Assembly (NCBI GenBank): GCA_914767715.1
Contig: OU612070.1
Coordinates: 5,411,501 to 5,475,500 of the forward strand
DNA length: 64,000 bases
Origin: Membranipora membranacea
Lineage: Eukaryota; Bryozoa; Gymnolaemata; Cheilostomatida; Membraniporidae
Direction: 5' to 3'
Shown here: positions 25,201 to 36,900 of the stretch, piece by piece
Layout: each line of letters opens with the position of its first letter
Position numbering within the stretch: position 1 is the stretch's first letter
Position numbers and translations under genes: made by a program
The notes under the pieces: model-generated
What the model saw: only the letters and a program-made list of their open reading frames with translations
The model's database searches: none
What the model was told of the DNA's origin: nothing

Positions 25201-27057
25201 ACATTGGGAACATTCCTCATGGATGCAGTGCTGATGGAGATACCATATTGTGCCTATTTCATTTTCCACACAGTACTCCGAGTGAGTGAGAAATTGGCCT
25301 CAGAGGCACTGATACCAACGGCTATCTACGTTCCGATATGCCTAACAGGTGAACCAACCAAAACTATTTACTATGTTTTACTAAATTGAGAACTTATCTC
25401 AAGTATCTTTGACTACTAGAATGTTCATACACAGTTTTTCCTGATACTATTCTGATTCTCCAGTAGTAACCCCCAAGTAGTGATCTGTGTTTGTGATTCA
25501 AATCTCTTTAAACTGTCTTGAGAAGTGATATAGTCCATTGCTGTTTTTGTTCTCCCAACGCCCATTTTTATACAGTTAACAGACCAAGAGATATAATGAG
25601 CTGGAAAGCTCTGCATACCCTTCCATAAACTTTGAGTTATCAGCGTGATCCATCCTGTTGCTTGTTTTGAGGAAGATCTGCACTCACAACCATGATTGGC
25701 ATACAATCCTGTTCCACACCGATCACAGCACAGGCACACAAACATCTGAAATAGCCTGCAAAAGTAGATTGCCAGTTGATCTTTTAAGCAAGGACAAACG
25801 ACTCCTCAATAGTAATCACAAAACGGCTTATTCTGATTCAACTGGTATTTTTCCGAAGGGAGCAACTTCTTTATTACAACAATCAATGGAATCATGTGAT
25901 AAAACTGTGTCGAATCGCATAAAATGAAAATACTGAGCGCTTGGCGGGGATTGAACCAACATAAAACCATGTGATGTTTCAAACTCCATACGGCTCCTTA
26001 GATTACACTGCAAGCCATTGTACAATGCTGACTGACTGGCCATCACTTTTCACTTGCAGTTGGACTGAGAGCGTACTGTTCTGGGATACTTATCATGAAC
26101 AAACAGACTAAATATTTGACACCAAGTGCGTTCATCGCTTTACTTGGGTTATGTTTATGCCTGGGAACCCTGCAATACACCAGGTTTGTCACAATATTAC
26201 ATCTGGCTTAGGCTATTTACCTGTTGCATCACATGATACCTTTTTTTCTGCAGATCCAAAATCTGTTATAACATGTTAGAGTGCCCTGAGCATTTCAACA
26301 CAGCAACCAAACAGATTAGACTGCCAATCGCTGTCTGGTAGGATTGTCTGACCAGGTAGGTTGCTATACTGGCCAAGATACTGTTTGTATATAAGTGAGC
26401 TTCAATAAATTGGCTAATCTTCCATTTTGGATTGTATATACACTGGATACATTGCTTTATGGAAGTCAATTCTGCATCCCATGAAACCAGATCTCGGGTG
26501 GGAGAAACTGTAAAAGTGAACTCCTGCCTTCGGCCTTAGAAAGTTCTTTTCATCTAGATTGAGTAAGTCTATTAGTTGTTTTTTTTTCAGCTTGTCAGGA
26601 GCTGCTTATGGTATATTATGCCTCCTCTTAACTTTTGTGATTGAAACAGTTTGTGTTGCTTTGACGACAATCGTTCTACATTTATTGAAGGTAAGTCGGG
26701 CATGCAATATTAATGAGGCTTAGAACTGAACTTTGTCTAAGGCTGGGAGAGGGGGATAATCCCCTCATAGGAACATCATCTAAGGACTAGATTGAAAGGA
26801 ATATTTTTAAATTATAAACTCCTTATTTACCTGATTATGAATTGATAAAGTCTTATTTTCAATATAATACACAGTATATTGCTAGCATGACACTGGTTCC
26901 ATTATACTTTTGATGGTATTGCCAAGAGTACAGCGAAACCAATGCTAAGCTATTTGTTGCACAAGAAATATATATTACTGATTTTATTTTGCAGAAAAAA
27001 GAGAAAGGGGTCAAATGTGAAACAGCTGCTGATGAGAAAGACGAAAATGACAAGTGA
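19283..27057 (+). CDS. ANKH-like (progressive ankylosis) multi-pass membrane transporter, 13-14 exons
   Basis: Exons: 19283-19305, 20100-20277, 21060-21165, 21807-21920, 22271-22389, [22450-22530 optional], 22941-23024, 23216-23395, 23856-23999, 24604-24729, 25174-25348, 26060-26183, 26591-26690, 26995-27057. All GT...AG junctions keep one frame: 511 residues without the optional exon. The protein aligns along its length with animal ANKH (~490 residues): a polar N-terminal extension, the first membrane segment (KFMLPLSF, ~52-60), the LIPIISLYIG segment, PLLAVRTVQKSRNVIINLVV, then AIAVLSIVYPLG...EIRTVMPVF, a hydrophobic C-terminal third, and a charged lysine/glutamate tail. ANKH proteins are plasma-membrane exporters linked to extracellular pyrophosphate, ATP and citrate. 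The exact substrate here is inference. The same gene family occurs in three broken or partial pieces around it (790-1113, 3695-3738, 29146-41542). Confidence 0.9.
21430..21785. mobile_element. Fold-back element with ~80-bp arms in intron 3 of ANKH-like gene
   Basis: The left arm (about 21430-21515) contains CGGCTTATGTTAGGATAAAA and TTTTTGATTCAGAATTTGCA. The right arm (about 21690-21785) contains their complements with a few mismatches. The ~170-bp centre is not coding. A non-autonomous DNA element is the likely reading. Confidence 0.8.
22450..22530 (+). CDS. Optional 27-codon cassette of ANKH-like gene
   Basis: Flanked by CTGTTTCTAG and a good donor (ACT|GTAAGTG), 81 nt and phase 0-0, so it fits the frame (ILLLPTILEKK...). 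Known ANKH proteins run directly from the residues of exon 5 (LPLIEAV) into those of exon 7 (ASYHEGGL), with no counterpart for this segment, and the intron before it is only 60 bp. It is therefore either a lineage-specific cassette or a false exon. Reading on to the next donor (GCTG|GTATGT) would bring a stop into exon 7. Confidence 0.35.
24405..24465. repeat. AT-rich TATA/CATA microsatellite
   Basis: Alternating TA tract with CATA interruptions in the intron after exon 9 of the ANKH-like gene; largely self-complementary. Confidence 0.85.
24799..24906. mobile_element. Fold-back element, copy 2 (in intron 10 of ANKH-like gene)
   Basis: Inverted arms (AAGCTAATTGCCTGCATC... and ...GAATGCAGGCAAATGGGCC) around a short loop. 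The right arm is nearly identical to the complement of the left arm of the copy at 9246-9360, so the two copies lie in opposite orientation. Confidence 0.7.
25925..26050 (-). mobile_element. Possible tRNA-derived SINE remnant
   Basis: On the minus strand, a B-box-like GGTTCAATCCCCGCC and an A-box-like GATGGCCAGTCAGTCAGC lie ~90 bases apart. The remnant ends about 10 bases before exon 12 of the ANKH-like gene, so its edge would supply part of the branch/acceptor region. Confidence 0.4.
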
Positions 27058-28479
27058 TAGCAGTAATATTGTCCTGCCTAGAGCAGGCTTCTGTCATGTC
27101 ATTAACTACCTTTGATCACATGCCATCTCAATTTTAAAACAATATGACATGGTATTCATAACTGTTCTGTTTTCATTATATCACAGAGTAATTACTCTGT
27201 GATTATATGTAACGTTCGAAATCTAATTTCCTACATCATGTTTATACCACGTTCTTGGAAACAGTGTCATGGCGAAAAAAAATGCTGTCCATGCATGTAA
27301 AATATTCTTAGAGCAAGTCTGAAAGAGTAAAAGCGAACCATTTTACTGAATTTCAATAATTCAATGTGATTACATGATAAGCTATGAGACTGCATTTTAT
27401 CCTTCCATGAATGTTCTGATGATGTCCTCCTTTCGGCCAACCGTATAAAAAAGACAGCTGGAGCCATTTGTGTTCAAACAAATATCGGCATTATTTCTTA
27501 CCCTCACTCTGCCTGGCCAACATGAAGCACCATTTTGTCGCAGGCGTAGTGTGAGCCTTTGAGGATGAATCGTTAGATCATTGAGTTTTGATGTACACTC
27601 TCAGAGTTCATATCAGATTAATGTTTCATGTATTCATGTAAATAGTTTACTGCTGAATTATTCTGGTGCCGATGCCTCAGGCAACTGGAACTTGTTACTC
27701 CTATTTGTAACTTATCAATAAGAAAAACACCACTGTTTCTTATACCGAACAGTATAAATAGGTCATTAAAATAGAAACAGGATAAAATGCTAGTCCTCTG
27801 TTGGCCAGCTCAATTATTGTTTTAGGGCAGCCTTCACATTTAGATGGTGATTAAATTTGGAAAAAATGGATTTAAAGCGGAGGTGTTTAACAATTAATCA
27901 GATGAAGACTATGCCAACCATGACTGTGCAATATGATAGACTCAGGAGTCATGACCTTGAATGTGTCCAATGCGACAGAATGATGCAACAAATGATTTTC
28001 TTTTGATTAAAAGCAAATAGCAAATTGATAACAATATACTGGGTTTATTGCAGTAGACTTGAGTCGATACCTCGACTGTTTACAGGAGTCTACTTATTTT
28101 GAGCTGTGAAAAAAATCCATCTGTAGGCCTCACGCATGACAAGGGCCTACCTGCCTCATCCTTGTCTAAATATACAACATGTTAAACACCCCACAGGAAG
28201 ACGGAAGTCAGCCAACAGAAAGAACCATGGGCTGCTTGTTCTCAAAAAGTCTTGCTTAGACCAACAGTATCTGATACACATGTACATTTTGTTAACAATT
28301 CCAACCATTAGCCAAGCAGCTCCGGGCTGGTACCAGAATTCTGATCCTGAGAAATGTCAACAGCTTGTACTCTGAATAATATGCCATTATATTTTACGTG
28401 GAACATTACAGTGACAAACTAGAAGCTGCACAGATGTCAGCCTTTGTAGTCCAGATGTTGAGGCTCCATGGTTGCATTA
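27058..28479. other. 3' flank of ANKH-like gene; no further gene seen
   Basis: Should contain the 3' UTR. I found no canonical AATAAA close to the stop. Only short frames occur. Confidence 0.45.
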
Positions 28480-29035
28480 TGTATCATAGATGACATTTTT
28501 GCAGGCTGATTTTATGAGAGAATTGCTTAGATCTACATCTTCCTGGTTTAAACCACTCAATACCTCTTCGTAGTCGGCCAGGAAAATGGATACATCACTT
28601 GTACCATTTACTTGGATACGACTGGTGGTGTTGTAGAAATTGATAACATAGAGCATTTCATTTTCTTGATTTACAGCTTTTGTGGTTGAATGAACTATAC
28701 CAGACCAGTACTGTCCTCATTGTCTTTGAATGCTTGAATTGAGCTTTTTTTATCCAATTTTGAGTGTAACTGGGTTTTCAGAAATTCAAACACTGATGGG
28801 CAGCATGTTATTATTACCTGTGGGTTTGATGGTGTTCCTTTGACCTCTATGATAGGTTCAGATCTTGCAGTTTGGTCGATCTTTTTCTGCAACGCATGTA
28901 TCCTCTTAAGGTCATAACTGAGGCATTTGATCTTTTTACTTTGCCGTTTAAGTCACCGGCATCATCGGCGCTTGAGCTAATCGATGATCCGACACTATCA
29001 GTGATCCTAGTCCGTTTGCGCTTTGTTTTTGGCAT
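28480..29035 (-). pseudogene. Broken intronless ORF of unknown, possibly mobile-element, origin
   Basis: Read from 29035 on the minus strand: a basic, Ser-rich start (MPKTKRKRTRITDSVGSS), a short helical stretch (RIHALQKKIDQTARSE), then a segment ending GLV. After a frame change at about 28705 it continues as VNQENEMLYVINFYNTTSR and VNGTSDVSIFLADYEEVL. A one-base loss near 28905 also shifts frame. From memory, an INFY.TTS..VNG segment occurs in uncharacterised invertebrate proteins often tied to retroelements, but I cannot name a family. The lack of introns and two frameshifts suggest a dead retrocopy or element fragment inserted just before the ANKH-like pseudogene. Confidence 0.55.
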
Positions 29036-29694
29036 TTTAATCCATGATGATCACAATAAATTCAAATAATATAATTCCATATATAATAATATATTCCAGA
29101 TCATAATTTAATGTTCCAGGGATAATGATCTTTAACTTGTTGTAGGGACCTATCTCAGTATTGAAAACGTTTTTGTTCCTGGTACCTCTATTAGCAGTGA
29201 GGACGGTACAGAAATCAAGGGATGTTATAATAAATCTGGTCATTTCTCACACACTGTCCAGAACTGCTGGATCTCAGGCAGCTGCTGGGGTTGGAAGGGG
29301 AATGGTATCTGTGCGTTGATAAAAAATATTAGAAAATTTGCAAACAAACAAGAAATTAAAGGTATTCGGTGTCAAATGCTTTGATGTTATGCATGTGTGA
29401 ATAACCTTGGAAACATTATTCTAAGATGGGTAGAAGTACATACAAAGCTCAATCAAAGCTAAGGTCTTAAACAGTGCCTCAGCTGCAGCCATAGGTTCAA
29501 TTGATATCTAACAAGACACGCAACCGAGATAATTCACACTGTTTTTGCTTTGAGCTTTAGCATTGATATTCATAGGGGTACAGAACTGAAAAAATGATGT
29601 GTGTTGATGTGAGAACACAACTCCTAAATCTTAAAGCTGTACAAAAGAGTTTAAGTCAAGCAAAATATTGATAAGGAAGCATATACAGCCAAGC

Positions 29695-29800
29695 CGATGC
29701 TGGGGGCTTGAACAATCATCCTTGAAAGCTCCCCCAGTGGGTCTTAAACTCATAACCCCCTGGGGTCTCATGGCAGTGAATAACAGTGGTTTGATAAGGC
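29695..29800 (-). mobile_element. Decayed SINE related to the one at 16972-17316
   Basis: Shares the end GGGGGCT[T/G]GAACAATCA, the AAGCTCCCCCAGT block and the decayed B-box and anticodon-like parts with the insert at 16979-17080, with many substitutions. Confidence 0.65.
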
Positions 29801-29927
29801 GATAGAAAAATGAAGGCATCTTCAAGGAGCTTTGCCTCTTGAGCTTGAGGAACGTTTTTTTGATGATCATCCCTTAAATTACACCAACCAATTTGAAAAT
29901 TCATAACTGAATGTATCTTTTTTCTTT

Positions 29928-30575
29928 CTTATAATGTAACATATTATAGGGGAACAAATTATGGGGCGCTTCACGCATTTGTAACCGAACGCCACTGTAT
30001 ATGTTGTTTGGCAGACAGGGTACTTGCCATAATATTAGATGTTGTTAAATCTGGTGCAGAGTTGACGAACAAATGAACACCATCGCCAGGAAATCGTTAG
30101 CATTTCCACAATGGACGACATAGGTTAGTGATAGGGAGGTGGGAGGAAAATTGACAGACTTATTTTCTTTCAAGACCGGCGTGGTGACCGGATGTAGATT
30201 GAAAGAAAGAATATGTGAGTAGCTGTGAACAGTAGTTCTAAGAAAGCCTATCATTGGCTGAGAACAGTAGTTCTAAGAAAGCCTATCATTGGCTGAGAAC
30301 AGTAGTTCTTAGTTTTCCTTATCAATAGTCCGTAGTTGGTTGAGGGAGGGCAACTTTTTATTCTGTTGACCTGGATTATTTGTCATGTCTTGGGACTGAT
30401 TGCCAAGACAAGGGAGGTGTTATAAGGGCAGAGAAAAATCTTTTTTGTACCAAAAACTTTATTTTTTCTTTCTTATAATGTAACATATTATAGGTGAAAA
30501 AGATATGGGGCGCTTCACGCATTTGTAACCGAAAGTGACGATCAACACCACTGTATATGTTGTTTGACCCAAAAC
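29928..30575 (+). repeat. Pair of ~95-bp direct repeats flanking a 35-bp tandem repeat
   Basis: About 29930-30015 and 30462-30565 share TTTCTTTCTTATAATGTAAC, ATGGGGCGCTTCACGCATTT and CACTGTATATGTTGTTTG. Each contains the palindrome ATAATGTAACATATTAT. Between them, 30223-30310 holds about 2.5 copies of a 35-bp unit (GAACAGTAGTTCTAAGAAAG...). All lie in what was intron 9 of the ANKH-like pseudogene. Confidence 0.8.
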
Positions 30576-31835
30576 CCATATCATATCATATCAGATCAGG
30601 TCAACAGCAAAGCATTCTTAATTTGGCCCACTGCCAAAGGCTGCAAAGTAAATAGGAAATGTTTTTGTTTCTCCATACTGATAAGGCAGGCCAGAGATTA
30701 TGGTTCGCATTTTCATGAGAGCAGAGGTACAACTTAATTGCTATTTTGAATTCCGATTCCAGGCTGTTGCGTCTTTAAATGTAATCAAGCCACTTGGGCA
30801 CCTTCTCCAAGCTCATCTGAAAGAGATCTGATCAGTAACTCCCATCTTCCGCAATAGCCACAAATACTCACTGAAGGTACGATGACAAAATGTGGTGAAA
30901 AACCTCAAAACTATTTATATATTTGTGTCTAACAGTGTATAATTCTGCTTGCGTACAAACGGAACTATGTTTTTGGGCAAAAATCTTGAGTCAATCTGCT
31001 TCATATATAGCCTGTAGTACTCTGCAGTCAGTTTGTTTCATTCAATGTCAATGAATGGAACCTGTATTTCATGCATGGAGCCGGTCAAGAGAATCAATGC
31101 ATATGTTACCGTGTAATTACAAATGCAATGAGTGAACATTCTACTCATTGTTACCAGGTACTGGCATTATTTGATGCTCTCTTCACCTCCGGGATGTTTC
31201 TTATGAATGTGATTCTGATTACGATTTCAGATTGTGCTTATTTGATTTTACACAAGGTACTCGGAATGAGTGAGAGGTTGCCTCGACGGGCACTATTGCC
31301 ATTAGCGCTATATTCCCCTGTATGTTTATCAGGCGAATATATTATCAATAGTAAACTAAATCTTCAACAAATCATGTTTGGATCATTTACTTCGTAGTGA
31401 TATGATGAGACTTTTGCACCTTTCGCAATTTCTCACCACAAATTTGGAGAAAATTGACACTAGGTTCAGCTAACATCCCTCTCACTGTCAAACCAATGGT
31501 TTGATTTGAGGTGCACCTAAAAGCACACTAGGTGTGAAACTCCAGGATAAAGAGCATGAATTAAGCCGTGTTGAGGTGTATGTGTAAACTGCAATAAAAT
31601 GTGGAGCTGCTTTTACACTAGGCGATAATCGTACCGAGTTGCCTTCTCGTGCAAAAATAAGTCAGTGTGAACACATTGGGCGAGTGTGCCGAGGGCTGAA
31701 ATGGCTCGGGCAATGCTGGTTACAGAGGATAAGCGGATTGTTACTGGCCAATGAGAATCTTTCAATCTAGCTACTCAACTAATGAAACTTCTCTGTATCA
31801 CATGAACTTTTGGGTTTTGCACTTTTGCAATCAAG

Positions 31836-33298
31836 AATGACTGCTTACAACATAGATAGATTTATAGAGAAGCTGCAGGTAGGCCTGAAATTTATAACAG
31901 TGCACATCCTAACTACTATTCCAAAAGGCAGTAGAAGCTTGCTGAATTGGAGCTATTTTCAAGATGACAGGTTAGAGAATGAGAAACTTTTACTCTGAGT
32001 CCTTGGAGAACCATGATGCAAATACTTTATAACAATATACTTTTTTTAGAATTTTTGTTGATAGCTGCTGATGCCAACTAGCCAGTGCCTAGGGCAAGTC
32101 CATTTCCCTGTTGTTGAATGATAAAAAGGCCTGTACAGTATGAACAAAGAGTACTCCCCTTGGTATGAACAATGAAATAATAAAACAATAAAAATAATAA
32201 TATTTCTTCAGTAACTGTTTTTGTGTTACTGTTATCAAGAAGTAACTGTTAGTCCTTGCAGTTATGTCCGATGTTATTATTGTCTTCTAGGTAGACAGGC
32301 TAATACTAAATACAATTCGATCAGGACACAGTATGTAAAAGCAAAAAGAAGATCGAAGCAGAGGAAAAATCTGGGGCAGGTTCGAAGAATGTAAAAATAA
32401 GGACATTTATTACGATGCTAGTATGTTCCTTAGGGATCATGTTGAGGTTGCCTCCCAAGCTGACTTAATTCGTTGATCACCTCTATCAGATGAAACTAAT
32501 GACCTGTCAGCTGAGGTAGGAATACACCTAATGTACTTTTGCAGTAGGCCTGCTATTCTTCTCATCTCAACTACAGAAGAACAAAAAGCCTAAAAAGCTG
32601 CAACATATGCAGTACCGATAGACACATTACCCTTCTACATTTAAAAGAGTAAGCAAGACCTGTAATTTCTACATTAATCGATCAAGACTAGCCAGGGCAG
32701 GTTCAGTGTGCGCATACACAGTGTCTGTTCTAACTAAATTGAGCTTATTTCTTCCAAAAATTAATCGTGATACTACATGTATATGACTCAGTTGAATCAC
32801 CATTGTGTTTCATAGGAAGAGGCCAGTCCAGCACTGGACGATGACTTGCTATCGGAAGTTTCTACCAATCCACACCATACCACACCACACACCACTACCA
32901 CACCCCACCCGGTTTCGGTCTTAGCAACATCCAGACCAGGGAAAAGGAAATCAAGTGAGGATATTTACTCTAGTATCCTAGAGCAAGCCTGCGGGCAACT
33001 TAAACAGCTAGGTGAAAACATGATTCAACAGAAGAAGCCATCACAACCAGCTGAGCAGGATGACTGCCACATTTATGCGATGCATATTGCCGAAAATCTG
33101 CATCAAATCAAAGACCCCCGAAACAGCGCATTATTTAAACTGAAAATTGATGAAGTGTTATTTCAATCTCAATTTTGTCCCGCTCAGCAACCTAACACCC
33201 CTCCCTTCATGGCACCATCACAATCTTATCAGCGGCCACCTGCTGCTACTTCAAGGTTCCTACCCCCTTTATACCATGATATGGACATTGGTTATTAA
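31836..33298 (+). pseudogene. Harbinger-associated MADF/BESS-like protein, decayed
   Basis: An N-terminal start MTAYNIDRFIEKLQ at 31836 resembles the beginning of a MADF (Myb/SANT-like) domain. A segment at about 32410-32475 reads KDIYYDASMFLRDHVEVASQAD, the end of the same domain, in a different frame from the basic stretch before it. The last, open piece (to the stop at 33296-33298) has a Thr/His-rich linker, then HIYAMHIAENLHQIKDPRNS and a following KIDEVLF, which fits the BESS interaction motif that ends such proteins. Harbinger elements carry this second protein to bring the transposase to DNA and the nucleus. Frame changes make this copy inactive. Confidence 0.7.
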
Positions 33299-33959
33299 AT
33301 ACTAAGCGTTTGCTCTGATATTATTTTCAACTACCTAAATGTTAACATGTTATTAAGACACCAAAGTTCTGTATAGGATGGCATGTTATGTTCACTAAAG
33401 TCATTGATTTTTATTGTTTTATTATCTTTCGATACACAAGACTTTTATTATCATTGAAATAAAAACGAACAAAAGAGACAGACGAACCAATACATGTACA
33501 CATAAGGGTAGAGCATTGTAAAATAGAACAAAAAATTCGCTAGGTAGCCTAGCTGTATATTTTTTATGCACAACATGTATATTTACAACGACAATCGCAA
33601 AAAAGTTCTAGCCAGAACAGGCTCCTCTTCTCAGTTGATAATACTCGTCACTACTTATGATACAATAACTAGCATACTTTATTTAAATTTGTGTGCTAAT
33701 CATAGAAGACAATTATTCACTTGCCAACTTTTAAGAAAGATAAAATTTTTTGTTATCAAAAATAAGAAAAGCAAGGCATACTGTTGACAATACAAAAATG
33801 ACGAATTAATTATTGATGGTATCCTACATCCTCATTGGCAGGTGGTGAGAGACACATTGTCTAAGCAGGAAGTCTGGTCTAAGCAGGGAGAGTGGGGTAT
33901 AGTTAGTTATGTTTTTATGCAGAAAGTGTGGACAACCCCTGGAATAAAACAAGCTACAA

Positions 33960-36900
33960 TCAGATCATGTTTTCTTGCCAACCCACGGCTTCCCCATTGT
34001 TGACATAATGGCAAAAGCCATCACGTACTGATTTAGCGTCCCGTCTGTGTGGACGTGGGACAACAGCTATCTTGCCCATCCCACACGCCAAGGGTGGGAT
34101 TTCTTCATTATGTTGAATTGTTCCTGTTGGGCAGATCTGTCTGTTCGCAATCAAGTAGTTGTGAAGAACACACGTTGCTAATGTGAATTTTTCAACTTTC
34201 TCAGGCTGGAGGGCTTTCTTGCTACCATATATCCTCCATGTCGCCGCCATGATACCAAACACATTCTCAATAAGACGTCTTGCTCTCAATAAACGGGGTT
34301 TAATTTGGGCATTATTACAACAAATGAAATGTCTTCACCTCTATTACCACTGTTATAATATTGAATATTACCCAAATTGTAATAGCCATAATATATTGCT
34401 TTGGAGACGCCCCACACACATAAAATGAAGGCAACTCCCATTTTTACATGTAGCTGGAGTACAAAAACTGCCAAAAACCAGTCAGTCACGCCGCGGCAAA
34501 CAGATAGTGCAGACTACTATCATATTTCATACTCAGGAATAATTTTATACCTTTGTAGCAAGTACATATATATATTATTACATATTATGGATCTGAACAA
34601 AACACCAAAAACTTGTAGGACGCTACAACAAACAGAAAATAAAACCGAAAAAGCAAAAGAAAAAGGCAAGATAAGGAAAGGGACTCTACTTATGACTGTT
34701 TACTGTGCAACATGTATACTCATTACTCATATTACTCATATGAGGATTATATTATTTGTAAAGTCACCCAAAAGGCTGTCGACTAGTAGGGAGGAGAATC
34801 TTCGGTTAGCTCTGTACTGAGAAGATCATGCTTGGGCAAGTCAGACATTTGTAACAGCCATTTGAGGTGGGCCTGCTCCATAGATTGTATTAAGTTTGGT
34901 TGTACTGGTTATCCTAACACCTCTAGTTTAAGATACAATAACACTAACACTAACAGAATTCATTGAAAATATAGCACTACATTTGAAGATTTAGTTGCTA
35001 CTGGCATAAAAATGGTCAACGTACCTTCTGATTATGATTCAGCTCTTGGCGTGGGTATGGTCGCGTTGAGTATTCCTTGAGAAGGAATGCTTCGTTACCC
35101 AGGATGACATGGGGCAGCGCTTTATCAGAACCTGACAGCTGAGCAGGCGGAGGCACATTTAGAGTTCCTGTCTCGAGAGCACGTGATAGTGATGAGGCTG
35201 CAAACACTCACGCGTCAGACACTCTACCATTCGCACCAACATTTACATAGGTCAATTTGCAGTAGATAACATACAAGTGAAATAATAAACACAAAAATGC
35301 ATGGTAGAGGAGCCTTCCCATCACTGTTTGGCAATAAGTATACTGCTGACAAACAAACAATTGCTGGTATCATAACTGTGTATCTCCTTGTATACTACAT
35401 CACACATGATCAGTCGCTGTTTGTTGCCTTCGAATTCTTCTTTGTGAACAGCAGTACCCGAAGGGTAGGTACGAAAAACCGAACCACGAACTCACGAACT
35501 ACGAACCCTCTAAAAACCGAACTCAGGATTATCCTCTCCTGCTTAAATCAATTTGCTCAAAGTTTAAATTGTCAGTAGCCAATGAAATGTCATGTTTTTG
35601 ATAAATGACCAATAATATAACAGACATCAAACTTTGACTTTTAATAGAGCTCATTGCATCCTAACTAGGTGCACTAGCTCAAGGTCACTTGATGAAAAAT
35701 TATGGAGAGCAAGATGGCACAGTTTGGTACACACCAAGTAGATGTCATAATTGTCAAATTAGTCATCATGAATCCAAATTATCTTTTGCATTGGAGAGAG
35801 GAATGGTTTGACTATATATATATTCCTGCAAGTTTGAAAATGATGGAAGTATGTGGAGCTACTACAGAAGGCTGTATATGGAGGACACACCACACTTATT
35901 TATTAGAAATGGTCACAGTTTAGTAAATTGGAGCCCCTTTGACTCGTCACAGGAGGAGCAGAAGGCTGCCTCCTGAATCATCACCTCTCAACAGAGTTAA
36001 CAAGTATGTACTATGGGTGTTGGCCTATCTTGAAATATTGTTTTGAAAGTTCATGGCTGTTCTTTGGTTTCAAACAAAGCATGATGAGGGGGAAAGTAGG
36101 ACCTCTAATATACATTAAAATTCTTCTATAAAAAATTGAGCTTATTTACTATATATATATAACTATAACTGTTAACTGTTAGGTCTTACATACAGCATTT
36201 TGTGCTACTCTAAGAGATATCAGATCAGTGTTGCCTCTCTGAAATCTACATTAGCTTGATCAGGCTTCATCATCTATGAAATGATCCTACTAGTATGAAA
36301 GTGGTTAGGCAAATACTATATATTAACTGCATATTCTGTAATAACTAACATAAGAAATCTTGTGTTTGTAGATATCCATGCGGGCCCTTACTCATTACAA
36401 CCTCAGCTATTGATTTCTCTGACTCGTACCACAGAATACAAAATTATTTTGGTAAGATGGTCAGGCTAACATGCTGTACTATAGCTGTGTAACGAAGTCA
36501 GGTTCAAGCTGTGGTAGCCCGGACTAAACTGATAATGATAATATCCTAGTCTTCTGAAACGGCCTCGTGTAAAACAACTACATAGTAATTAAGCTGCAAG
36601 TTGGGTCAGGTATGTACCAAAATTGATTGGTGTATTATTCATTTTATCCCAGTCGAGCATGATTGATAATGTAATGTGGTGTGAGCTTCACCAGTCACCA
36701 TCTAGCCATAAAAAAAAGCAAATAATATTAACCGGCAATGAAGAAACGGGGAGCTTGCCTCATGCTGCCCTAAAGCTATGAGTAGAGCGCAGTGAGCAAA
36801 AAGTGAGTTTTAGATTTTAACTGATAATATCATGACATATGATATCAAACACTTCTCTTTGAATTTGAATGTGATATTTTCTGTTTTTTTAGTTACGCAG

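Noticed and set aside
33960-34289. Independent host gene on the minus strand
   Set aside because: The RARRLIENVFG and TCVLHNYL motifs are those of the Harbinger transposase C-terminus.
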